From: Spirochaetales bacterium
GTDB taxonomy: Bacteria; Spirochaetota; Spirochaetia; Treponematales; Treponemataceae
Direction of reading: 5' to 3'
DNA length: 64,000 bases
NCBI GenBank assembly: GCA_029098225.1
Contig: JAQXNX010000030.1
Location: 22,085 to 86,084 of the forward strand
The translations under genes and the position numbers were made by a program. The notes beneath the pieces are model-generated. The model was not told where the DNA came from and did no database searches. It saw only the letters and a list, made by a program, of their open reading frames with translations. Shown one piece after another: positions 8,858-17,241 of the stretch. The stretch's first letter is position 1; each line of letters opens with the position of its first letter.

Positions 8858-9780
8858 TGAATCGAGAGGAATATCTTGCAAAATTAAAGAATTTATTACA
8901 GTCATTAACTTTGGATGAGCAGAATGAAGCTCTTCAGTATTATTCTGATTATTTTGATGAGGCCGATGATGATCAGAAGGTTATTTCTGAACTTGGAACT
9001 CCAGAGGAGCTTGCTGAATCAATAACACAAAAGCTTGCTAATGCAGTTGCTAAAAAGAATTCTGAGAAAAATTCAAATTCTGAAACTTCAGAAGAAGATT
9101 CTGGAAATTCCTATCAATCAGATTCATTGTTTTTTTCATATAATGCCGATTCCGTAAAATCCGTTGATTTAAATTTTGGAACTTCGGAAGTAGTATTTAT
9201 TCCTGGCGAAAAGTTTACAGTAGAAACCAGAGGAATAGATAAATATTCTTTCCAATGTTCTCTGGATAAGCATGGCGTTCTTGTTGTAAGAAATGTAAGA
9301 AAATTGAATCTTGATTTCTGGAATCATGACAGACGCCGAAGACTTGTTCCAAGAATTTTAATTACAATTCCAGAAAACACTTCTTTTGAAAGATTCAGAC
9401 TGAGCATGGGAGCTGGAAAGGTAAATTTTAAAGGAGCTTATTTTTCATGTTTTTCATACGAGTGTGAGGTAAGTGCAGGAAGTATGAACTGTTCAGGAAT
9501 TTCTGCACAAAAATCTTTACTTCGTTGCGGTATGGGAAATATTGATTTTAATGGTTCTCTTCAGGGAAAAATAAATATTGATTGTGGAATGGGCTCTGTA
9601 AAACTTAATCTTAAAGGTAATATTTCGGATTATTCTTATGATCTTAAGCTTGGACTTGGAGACTTTAAATTAAATGAAGAAAAGAAATCTGGGGTTTGCC
9701 AGGTTGTTAATGATGATCGAAAAGAAAATCACATTTCTGTAAATTGCGGCATGGGAAGCGTCGCAATTAATATTAAATAA
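8857..9780 (+). CDS. DUF1700 (HAAS) and DUF4097 domain protein
   Basis: This 307-residue protein has an N-terminal helical DUF1700/HAAS-type domain (residues 1-65, with EYLAKLKNLLQSLTLDEQNEALQYYSDYFDEA) that typically accompanies PadR regulators. A Ser/Asn-rich linker follows, then a C-terminal repeated beta-strand domain of the DUF4097 type (about 100-307), with recurring GMGSVKLN and GAGKVNF segments. No transmembrane helix is obvious, unlike many relatives. It overlaps padR by one base, so the two are translated together. The usual interpretation is a PadR-controlled envelope-associated module, but no molecular function has been established for the family. Confidence 0.82.
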   Translation: MNREEYLAKLKNLLQSLTLDEQNEALQYYSDYFDEADDDQKVISELGTPEELAESITQKLANAVAKKNSEKNSNSETSEEDSGNSYQSDSLFFSYNADSVKSVDLNFGTSEVVFIPGEKFTVETRGIDKYSFQCSLDKHGVLVVRNVRKLNLDFWNHDRRRRLVPRILITIPENTSFERFRLSMGAGKVNFKGAYFSCFSYECEVSAGSMNCSGISAQKSLLRCGMGNIDFNGSLQGKINIDCGMGSVKLNLKGNISDYSYDLKLGLGDFKLNEEKKSGVCQVVNDDRKENHISVNCGMGSVAINIK

Positions 9781-9824
9781 CTAATGCTCTGTATAGCGTA
9801 AATAAGGAATTCTGGAGGAATAAA

Positions 9825-10175
9825 ATGACTAAGAGACTTTGTAAATCAACAAAAAACAAGATGCTGTTTGGTGTTTGCGGTGGAATTGCTGAATATTTTA
9901 AGTTTGATGCAACTGTTGTAAGAATTGTTTTTGCTGCAGTTGCACTTATTCCATGGTTCAGGGGAATTGGTTTTCTTGCATATATTATATGTGCAATTGT
10001 TATGCCAAAACCTGATTTTTCTGATGAACATAGCGATGAAGATATTGAAAATATGAAGAGTGCAAATATGGACAATGAAGATACTTCAGATAGTTCAGCA
10101 AATTCCAAGTCTTCTGAAGAAAAAAAGAATAAATCTGAGGGAAGGTCTGATAAAGACTTTAACAGTTATTTTTAA
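9825..10175 (+). CDS. PspC-domain membrane protein
   Basis: A 116-residue protein with an N-terminal PspC domain. The motif KNKMLFGVCGGIAEYF (residues 11-26) is followed by a transmembrane segment around residues 33-58 (VVRIVFAAVALIPW, FLAYIICAIVMP). The C-terminal 50 residues are a charged, Ser/Asp/Glu-rich cytoplasmic tail. PspC proteins are membrane partners in phage-shock or envelope-stress responses. It follows the DUF4097 gene after 44 bases with a GGAGG ribosome binding site and is probably the third gene of the padR operon. No PspA or PspF is nearby. Confidence 0.88.
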   Translation: MTKRLCKSTKNKMLFGVCGGIAEYFKFDATVVRIVFAAVALIPWFRGIGFLAYIICAIVMPKPDFSDEHSDEDIENMKSANMDNEDTSDSSANSKSSEEKKNKSEGRSDKDFNSYF

Positions 10176-10231
10176 AATTAAATTTAAGTAAATATTTAGT
10201 TAAAAAATGTTAAAATTAATAAAAATTTTTA

Positions 10232-10268
10232 TTGCATACTGGTGAATTTATGATAAAATAAATTCACT
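10232..10268 (+). promoter_or_regulatory. Promoter of the sugar ABC cluster
   Basis: TTGCAT (10232-10237), a 16-base spacer and TAAAAT (10254-10259) form a plausible promoter. The -10 box ends nine bases before the ATG at 10269 and there is no ribosome binding site, so the first cistron of this roughly 11.5-kb operon would have almost no 5' leader. Confidence 0.55.
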
Positions 10269-13226
10269 ATGGCAAAAATAAAAATCAATAAAACTTTGCG
10301 GACTATTATAATTGCTTTAGCAGCAATTATAATAGTATTTGCAATTACAAGTTTACTTCCTGATAAGACTTTTAAAGAAAAGTATGAAGGATTTGATTTA
10401 TCAACAAATGTCGGTGCAGCATCTTATAATAAAACCTACGAAGAATATCTTCAGGAGCACAAAAATGCTGATATTCCAGATGCAAGGGTTGATATAGATG
10501 TTCTGGATTATGATGTAGCAAAGTCTTCTGGTGTTTCTCTTAAAGCTGATTATTACGGAAAAGATATTGCTTTAACAGACGATAATTCTTCTGTTTCCTG
10601 GAATTTTAATGTTGAGCAGGAAGGCTTTTATAATATAGAAATTGATTATATCTGTATTCCGTCTAGAAATGTAAATATGGAGAGGATTCTGTATATTAAT
10701 GGGGAAGTCCCTTTTAGTGGTGCAGAATCTCTTTCATTTTTTAGAATGTGGAAAGACGGTGGTCCTATAAAAGAAGATAATCGTGGAAACAGCATTCGTC
10801 CAACCCAGATTGAATATTTTGATTACCAGTGTGTGCGTTTTAAAAACGATATGGGATATGATGTTGATCCTTATAAATTCTATTTTGAAAAGGGCGAGAA
10901 TTCAATCACTCTGGAATCTACAAATGAACCAATGGGAATTGCAGGAATTTCTCTTGTTCCTGTAAAAAAATACGATACATACGAACAGTATCTTGCCAGA
11001 CAAAAAAATAAGCCTGAAGATGATAAGGGCACAGGTGTGTGTGAAATAGTTCAGGGAGAAAATTCCAAAGTCCGCTCTGATCCTTCTTTGTTTGCACGTT
11101 ACGACCGTGCTTCTGCTACAACAGTTCCTCATTCAGTTTCTAAGACTGTTTTAAATTATTCAGGCGGTGAGTCATGGAGAAGTCCTGGCCAGTGGATTGA
11201 ATGGGATGTTGAAGTTCCGGAAGACGGCTGGTATACACTTTCTATAAAAGCACGACAGCTTTATCAGCGTGGATATGTTGCATATCGTTCTGTTTATATA
11301 GACGGGGAAATTCCTATTGAAGAATTAAAGTCTGTCGGTTTTTCTTATAGTTCAGACTGGAATTTACGAACCTTGTCTGATGAAAAAAACGTGCCATATA
11401 AATTTTATTTAACAAAAGGAACTCATTCTGTAAGGCTTGAAGTAACTCTTGGAGAACTTGGTTCAATTGTAAATTCCTTGCAGGATAGTATTTACCGTCT
11501 TAATGTAATTTATCGTACTATTCTTGTGCTTACAGGCTTTAATCCAGATCAGTATCGTGATTATGGAATAGATAAAGTTTATCCAAAAGAAGTAGAAGCA
11601 ATGCTTCAGGAAAGCCGAAGACTTTATTCTTATGTAGATGAATTTGTAAAGATTACCGGCGAAAAATCAGATAAGATTGCTCCTGCCGAAACTCTTGCTA
11701 TTCAGCTTGAACAGTTCAATAAGCATCCGGATCGTATTACAAAAGGCTTTATAAACTTTAAGGATAATATTACTGGTCTTGGTTCTGCTATGCTTTCCAT
11801 TTCTGAATCAAAGCTTGATGTTGATTATATTATGATTCAGAGCGCAAACGATAAAATCAGAAAAGATAAATCTAATTTCTTTAAAAATGCCGGCCACGAA
11901 ATTTCTTCATTTGCAACATCCTTCTTTGTAGATTCTTCAAGCCTTGGTAATGTTTATGATAAGAATTCTGATCATCTTATAGAGGTATGGATTGTAACTG
12001 GTCGAGATCAGAGTCAGATTTTAAAGAATATGGTTGATGACAGCTTTACTCCGGAGACGGGTATTAACGTTAATGTAAAATTAATTAATATAAATTCTTT
12101 GCTCCCTGCTGTTACTGCTGGAAACGGTCCTGATGTTGTTGTTTCAGCTTATTCACGTGCACCTGTAGATTATGCATTGCGTAATGCAGTTGTAGATCTT
12201 AAGCAGTTCAGTGATTGTGATGAAGTACTGAAGAATTTTATGCCGAGTGCATATGAAAGTTACAGATACGATGGAGGTGTATTTGCACTTCCGGAACAGG
12301 AGACCTTCAATCTTTTATTCTATAGAAAAGATATTCTTGATCAGCTTGGTTTAGAGGTTCCAAAAACCTGGAATGAATTAATTGAAATTCTTCCAACGCT
12401 TCAGGGAAATAATCTTTCTGTTGGAATTCCTTATCCAACGCTCATAACTGCCGAAACAGATATTTTGAATTTATATTCGATGATTTATCAGCGTGGCGGT
12501 TCCGTTTATAATTCTTCCGGAACAAAATCTGTAATAGACAGTGAGGAAGGAATTGCTGCATTCAAGCTATATACAAGTTTTTATTCAAGCTATGGACTTC
12601 CGGTAATTTTCGATTTTGTAAGCCGTTTCAGAACCGGCGAAATGCCTTTAGGTATTCAAAATTATACTGCATATAATACACTTTCGGTTTCTGCTCCGGA
12701 AATAAGGGGACTCTGGGATTTTACATATATTCCAGGAACTTTGAGAGAAGATGGAACAATTGACCGTTCAAATATTGCAAGTACGGTCTGTACAATGATG
12801 ATTAAAAAAGATCCGGGAGAAGATTCTTCTGCTGCTGCAAAAGAAAAAAATGCAAGCCGTATGAACGATGCCTGGGAATTTATGAAGTGGTGGAGTTCAA
12901 CAGATACACAGGTACGTTATGGCCGCGAACAGGAAGCCTTGCTTGGTTCTTCAGGACGTTATGCGACTGCAAATGTTGAAGCTTTAAAACAGCTTTCCTG
13001 GAAAACAAAACAGATTGATATTCTTACAACATCACTGAATGAGACAATTGGTCTTCCAGAAATTCCTGGAAGTTATTATACAGCCCGATTCGTTGTAAAC
13101 GGAGTAAGACATGTGTTTAACGAAAAGGATGACCCGCGCGAAACTTTAATTGATTATACAAGAAAAGTTAATGAAGAGATTACCCGTAAACGTCAGGAAT
13201 TCAATCTTCCAGTTGAGGAGAACTAA
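10269..13226 (+). CDS. Membrane-anchored giant ABC sugar-binding protein with CBM-like N-terminus
   Basis: This 985-residue protein combines parts normally found separately. An N-terminal hydrophobic segment (residues 11-30) without a lipobox should act as a membrane anchor. Two similar beta-sandwich-like modules follow (about 95-240 and 300-410), each with the pattern WxxxVExxGxYxxxIxY...LYINGEVP, resembling carbohydrate-binding modules of the CBM6/35 type. From about residue 567 to 960 there is a family 1 extracellular solute-binding domain (GNGPDVVVSAYSR, FALPEQETFNLLFYRKDILDQLG, PKTWNELIE). Ordinary binding proteins have about 420-460 residues. It is the first gene of the operon and is followed by two permeases within three and nineteen bases. 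The ligand is presumably an oligosaccharide, but I cannot name it. Confidence 0.85.
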   Translation: MAKIKINKTLRTIIIALAAIIIVFAITSLLPDKTFKEKYEGFDLSTNVGAASYNKTYEEYLQEHKNADIPDARVDIDVLDYDVAKSSGVSLKADYYGKDIALTDDNSSVSWNFNVEQEGFYNIEIDYICIPSRNVNMERILYINGEVPFSGAESLSFFRMWKDGGPIKEDNRGNSIRPTQIEYFDYQCVRFKNDMGYDVDPYKFYFEKGENSITLESTNEPMGIAGISLVPVKKYDTYEQYLARQKNKPEDDKGTGVCEIVQGENSKVRSDPSLFARYDRASATTVPHSVSKTVLNYSGGESWRSPGQWIEWDVEVPEDGWYTLSIKARQLYQRGYVAYRSVYIDGEIPIEELKSVGFSYSSDWNLRTLSDEKNVPYKFYLTKGTHSVRLEVTLGELGSIVNSLQDSIYRLNVIYRTILVLTGFNPDQYRDYGIDKVYPKEVEAMLQESRRLYSYVDEFVKITGEKSDKIAPAETLAIQLEQFNKHPDRITKGFINFKDNITGLGSAMLSISESKLDVDYIMIQSANDKIRKDKSNFFKNAGHEISSFATSFFVDSSSLGNVYDKNSDHLIEVWIVTGRDQSQILKNMVDDSFTPETGINVNVKLININSLLPAVTAGNGPDVVVSAYSRAPVDYALRNAVVDLKQFSDCDEVLKNFMPSAYESYRYDGGVFALPEQETFNLLFYRKDILDQLGLEVPKTWNELIEILPTLQGNNLSVGIPYPTLITAETDILNLYSMIYQRGGSVYNSSGTKSVIDSEEGIAAFKLYTSFYSSYGLPVIFDFVSRFRTGEMPLGIQNYTAYNTLSVSAPEIRGLWDFTYIPGTLREDGTIDRSNIASTVCTMMIKKDPGEDSSAAAKEKNASRMNDAWEFMKWWSSTDTQVRYGREQEALLGSSGRYATANVEALKQLSWKTKQIDILTTSLNETIGLPEIPGSYYTARFVVNGVRHVFNEKDDPRETLIDYTRKVNEEITRKRQEFNLPVEEN

Positions 13227-13228
13227 AA

Positions 13229-14167
13229 ATGAAAGAAGTATGGAAAAAATATTTTCAAAAGAAAAAACTTCAGCTAAAAGATACTGCAAGAAATGCACGT
13301 ATGCATAAATTCTGTTATCTGTTTTTATTGCCATATGCAATTTTATTTATAACCTTCAATGTTTTTCCAATTATAAATTCAATTTATTACAGCTTTACGA
13401 ATTTTAATATTCTGGAAAAGCCTGAATTTATTGGAGCTACAAACTATATTAATCTTTTCCTTCAGGACGAAGTTTTTCAGATTGCAGTAAAAAACACATT
13501 CCTTGTTGCAATAATAATTGGTCCGGTCGGCTATATTCTTGCTTTCATTTTTGCATGGTTTATAAATGAACTTCCAAAATGGGTAAGAACAATAGTTGTG
13601 CTTTTCTTTTATACGCCTTCAATTTCTGCGCAGGCTTATCTTGTATTCAAGCAGTTTTTCAGTGATGACCGTTATGGATGGGCAAATTCGTGGCTTATAA
13701 AAATGGGCTTTACAAATCAGCCGATTTTGTTCCTTACAGATCCAAAATATGTAATGAAGATTGTAATTCCTGTTTGTTTATGGATGTCTCTTGGTACAGG
13801 CTTCCTTTCGTTTGTTGCCGGTTTAAAGGGAATGGATAAGGCTCAATACGAAGCTGGCTATATAGACGGAATTCAAAACCGCTGGCAGGAGTTATGGTTT
13901 ATTACCTTACCGAATATGAAGCCGATGCTCTTATTTGGAGCAGTAATGTCTATTACTAATGCATTTAATGTTTGTGATGTTCCTATGAATCTTGCAGGTT
14001 ATCCTTCTACGGAATATTGTGCCCGAACTGTAGTAACGCACCTGTTTGACTACGGTTATACGCGATTCGAAATGGGATATGCTTCGGCAATAGCTACGGT
14101 TTTGTTCCTTGTAATGATTATCTGTAACAAGGTAATTCAGGCCCTGTTGAACCGGGTAGGACACTAA
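13229..14167 (+). CDS. Carbohydrate ABC transporter permease (MalF/UgpA type)
   Basis: A 312-residue inner-membrane protein with six predicted helices and the ATPase-contact EAA loop YEAGYIDGIQNRWQELWFITLP around residues 208-230. The N-terminal LFLLPYAILFITFNVFPI is typical of CUT1-family UgpA/MalF permeases. It starts three bases after the giant binding protein and is paired with the following permease. Its ATPase partner is not encoded in the window. Confidence 0.93.
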   Translation: MKEVWKKYFQKKKLQLKDTARNARMHKFCYLFLLPYAILFITFNVFPIINSIYYSFTNFNILEKPEFIGATNYINLFLQDEVFQIAVKNTFLVAIIIGPVGYILAFIFAWFINELPKWVRTIVVLFFYTPSISAQAYLVFKQFFSDDRYGWANSWLIKMGFTNQPILFLTDPKYVMKIVIPVCLWMSLGTGFLSFVAGLKGMDKAQYEAGYIDGIQNRWQELWFITLPNMKPMLLFGAVMSITNAFNVCDVPMNLAGYPSTEYCARTVVTHLFDYGYTRFEMGYASAIATVLFLVMIICNKVIQALLNRVGH

Positions 14168-14186
14168 TTGAGGAGGTTTACTTAAG

Positions 14187-15083
14187 ATGAAAAAAAATAG
14201 AGTATTAGGTAAAGAAGAAAAAATTCATCATTATAAATATCGTCGAAAGCCAAACCGTTCAATTGGTGGTGATATTGGTGTTTATTTATTTTTGTTTTTA
14301 AGCTCCATTGTTATGATTTTTCCATTAGTGTTTATCATATCAAGTTCTTTAAAACCGCTTGGGGAATTATTAAGACAGCCTCCGACATTTTTTGCAAGAA
14401 ACCCATCTTTACGGAACTTCTCTGATTTATTTGTAACTATGAGCCAGTCATGGGTTCCTTTTTCAAGATATGTTTTTAATACATTATTCGTAACTATTGT
14501 TGGAACAGTCGGTCATGTAATTATTGCTTCTATGGCCGCATACGTTCTTGCAAAATATAAATTTCCCGGTGGAACCGCATTCTTTAAACTTGCAGTAGTT
14601 GCATTAATGTTTACAGGTTACGTAACGGGAATTCCAAACTATATGATTATGTGCCGCCTCCATATGGTAGATACTTACTGGTCTCTTATACTTCCAGCAA
14701 TCGGAGGTTCTCTGGGGCTTTTCCTTATGAAGCAATTTATGGATGGTTTTCCAATGTCTTTGATTGAAGCTGCAAAAATAGATGGAGCCCGCGAGTTCAG
14801 TATTTTCTGGAATCTTGTAATGCCAAATGTTAAACCAGCCTGGCTTACAATTTCTATTTTTTCTATTACAGCTTTATGGAATAATCCTCAGACAACCTAC
14901 ATTTATACAGAAAGTAAAAAAATGCTTAGATATGCGTTAGATCAGATTCAGCTGGGTGGAATTGCACGAACAGGTCAGGCACAGGCCGTTCTTGTAATTT
15001 CTATGTCTGTTCCAATTATTTTCTTTATCTGCTCACAAAGTCAGATTCTGGAAACAATGGCAACTTCAGGCTTAAAGGATTAA
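14187..15083 (+). CDS. Carbohydrate ABC transporter permease (MalG/UgpE type)
   Basis: The second permease of the first pair, 298 residues, with the usual six helices (first near 28-50, VYLFLFLSSIVMIFPLVFII) and the EAA loop EAAKIDGAREFSIFWNLVMP near residues 193-212. It has a GGAGG ribosome binding site and follows the MalF-type gene after 19 bases. It is a UgpE/MalG-class permease of the CUT1 family. Confidence 0.93.
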   Translation: MKKNRVLGKEEKIHHYKYRRKPNRSIGGDIGVYLFLFLSSIVMIFPLVFIISSSLKPLGELLRQPPTFFARNPSLRNFSDLFVTMSQSWVPFSRYVFNTLFVTIVGTVGHVIIASMAAYVLAKYKFPGGTAFFKLAVVALMFTGYVTGIPNYMIMCRLHMVDTYWSLILPAIGGSLGLFLMKQFMDGFPMSLIEAAKIDGAREFSIFWNLVMPNVKPAWLTISIFSITALWNNPQTTYIYTESKKMLRYALDQIQLGGIARTGQAQAVLVISMSVPIIFFICSQSQILETMATSGLKD

Positions 15084-15087
15084 TGAT

Positions 15088-16554
15088 ATGAAGAAAATAA
15101 AACTGATTTTTTTGAGTATAATATTTGCCCTTATTCCTTTTTATATGGCTGCAGTCGGTGATACATACATTTATGATATCTGGGGAGATATTGAACATTC
15201 TCCAGATGCTTATAGAGTAACAAATGTATTTTATGCTAAAGATTTTGGTCTGGAGAAAAATTTTGTTTCACCAAGCTCTTTATTTTGTAAAGGTAATCTT
15301 TTATATCTGGTAGATAGCGGAAATAACAGAATTATTGAGTTTACTTACAGAGAAGATAAGACTCTGGAATTTAACAGAATAATAGAAAGCTTTAATGCGC
15401 CGGAAGGAATTGTAAATACTTTTGCTTCTCCAACTGATATTTATGTAAATAAAGACGGTTCATTTTTTATTGCGGATACAAATAATGGACGTGTTGTAAA
15501 ACTGGATTCAGAGTTAAATTACTTATTTTCTTTTGTTGAACCAGATGATGCAAATTACGAAAAAGGAAAGAATTTTTTGCCAGAAAAAGTAATTGCCGAT
15601 TCAAAAGGCAGAGCATATATTCTTGCAAAAAATGTTAACAAGGGTTTCTTAAAATATGAAAGTGACGGAACTTTTACAGGATTTTATGGTGCCAGCGAGG
15701 TAACTTATAACTGGACTGATTATATCTGGAAAAGGCTTTCAACAAGAGCTCAAAGAGAACAGATGGAATCTTTTGTTCCAACTGAATACACAAATGCATA
15801 TTTAGATAACGAAGGTTTTATTTTTGCCGTTATAAAGAACTTTAAACCCGAAGAACTTATGGATGATATGGCAAAACCAATCCGAAGACTGAATGCTCTG
15901 GGAGGAGATATTCTTATTAAAAACTGGGATCTGCCTATTGGAGATTTACAGTGGGGTGGTACAGCAGGACTGGATACTCCTTCGCATTTTAATGATATTA
16001 CTGTCCTGAATAATGAAGTTTACATTGCACTTGATGAAACGCGGGGAAGACTTTTTGCATATGATAATCAGGGAGAACTCTTATTCGCTTTTGGTAATTC
16101 CGGAAATATAGACGGATATTTTAGATTACCAGTATCTCTGGAGCACTATAATAGAGATTTATTTGTTCTTGATCAGGCAGCCTGCACAATAACTTTATTT
16201 TCTTCTACACAGTTTGGAGATTATGTATATAACGCCATAGAGTACTATTCAGAAGGGAAATATGATTTATCTGCTGCTGAATGGGAAAAGGTAATGAAGT
16301 TAAACGGAAACTATGATCTTGCATATGGTGGAATAGGAAAAGCTAAACTTCGTCAGAATGAATATAAGGAAGCAATGAAATATTTTAAAGTAAAATGCTA
16401 CAGAAAAAAATATTCCAAGGCTTTGATGTATTACAGAAAAGAATGGATAGAAGCAAATCTCGGATGGCTGCTTTTAATTCTTTGTGTCCTGATTTTTGTT
16501 CCTTTTATCATAAAGGGAATAAAAGCATTTAGAAAGGAGCTTGCGTCATTATGA
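15088..16554 (+). CDS. NHL-repeat and TPR protein with C-terminal membrane anchor
   Basis: A 488-residue protein with an N-terminal signal peptide (residues 1-22). A beta-propeller built of NHL-type repeats follows (for example GIVNTFASPTDIYVNKDGSF and IADTNNGRVVKLDSE, about residues 60-380), then a short TPR-like helical pair (about 390-450), and a C-terminal transmembrane helix (WLLLILCVLIFVPFIIKGI, about 458-476). The propeller should sit outside the inner membrane. NHL propellers bind proteins, RNA or ligands, and here a scaffold or sensor role in the transporter is my inference. It overlaps the next gene by four bases (ATGA). Confidence 0.78.
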   Translation: MKKIKLIFLSIIFALIPFYMAAVGDTYIYDIWGDIEHSPDAYRVTNVFYAKDFGLEKNFVSPSSLFCKGNLLYLVDSGNNRIIEFTYREDKTLEFNRIIESFNAPEGIVNTFASPTDIYVNKDGSFFIADTNNGRVVKLDSELNYLFSFVEPDDANYEKGKNFLPEKVIADSKGRAYILAKNVNKGFLKYESDGTFTGFYGASEVTYNWTDYIWKRLSTRAQREQMESFVPTEYTNAYLDNEGFIFAVIKNFKPEELMDDMAKPIRRLNALGGDILIKNWDLPIGDLQWGGTAGLDTPSHFNDITVLNNEVYIALDETRGRLFAYDNQGELLFAFGNSGNIDGYFRLPVSLEHYNRDLFVLDQAACTITLFSSTQFGDYVYNAIEYYSEGKYDLSAAEWEKVMKLNGNYDLAYGGIGKAKLRQNEYKEAMKYFKVKCYRKKYSKALMYYRKEWIEANLGWLLLILCVLIFVPFIIKGIKAFRKELASL

Positions 16555-17228
16555 ATTATTTTATGATAAAATTTAATAAATTACGTCAGAAAGAAACTTA
16601 TGTTCATTTCCTGCAGACTTTAAAATATTCTCTTTATGTTATCAGTCATCCTGCAGATGGTTTCTGGGATTTAATTCATGCAAAAAGAGGTTCATATTCT
16701 GCAGCAAATTTTATTGTGCTTATGACACTCCTTACACATGTCTGGAAACTTCGTTTTACAAGTTTTGTGTTCTTAAAAGTAAACTGGGAGCGGATTAATA
16801 TTTTTATGGAAATACTTACAATCCTTCTTCCTTTACTTGTATTTGTAATTTGTAACTGGGGAGTCACTACCTTATTTGATGGAAAAGGACATTTGGGTGA
16901 TGTATACATGGGCACCGCCTATGCATTAACTCCTTATGTATTAATTCAAATTCCATTAATTATTGTAAGTAATTTTGTTACCAGAGAAGAAGGAACTTTT
17001 TATTACGTATTCAGTAATCTTTCTTTTATATGGAGTGCAGTTCTGATATTCATGGCGATGATGATGATTCACGCCTATAGTTTTGGAAAAACGCTTTTAT
17101 TTACGGTGTTCACAATTTTTGGAATGCTCGTATTCTTTTTTATTATGCTTTTATTCTTTAGTCTTATTTCTCAGGGAATAGCATATTTTATTTCTCTCGG
17201 AAGAGAAGTTATTTTCAGGTTAAATTGA
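16551..17228 (+). CDS. Yip1-family integral membrane protein
   Basis: A 225-residue protein with about five transmembrane helices and the features of the Yip1/YIPF domain: an N-terminal YSLYVISHPADGFWDLIHAKRGS segment, then hydrophobic helices, with WGVTTLFDGKGHLGDVYMGTAYALTPYVL matching the conserved core (given here only as key residues W, G, F, G, Y, P). Yip1 proteins in bacteria have no known biochemical function. Its position between an NHL protein and a DUF5696-type protein, all translationally coupled, indicates that it works with the sugar transporter. Confidence 0.8.
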   Translation: MNYFMIKFNKLRQKETYVHFLQTLKYSLYVISHPADGFWDLIHAKRGSYSAANFIVLMTLLTHVWKLRFTSFVFLKVNWERINIFMEILTILLPLLVFVICNWGVTTLFDGKGHLGDVYMGTAYALTPYVLIQIPLIIVSNFVTREEGTFYYVFSNLSFIWSAVLIFMAMMMIHAYSFGKTLLFTVFTIFGMLVFFFIMLLFFSLISQGIAYFISLGREVIFRLN

Positions 17229-17241
17229 CGGGAGAGAAAAA

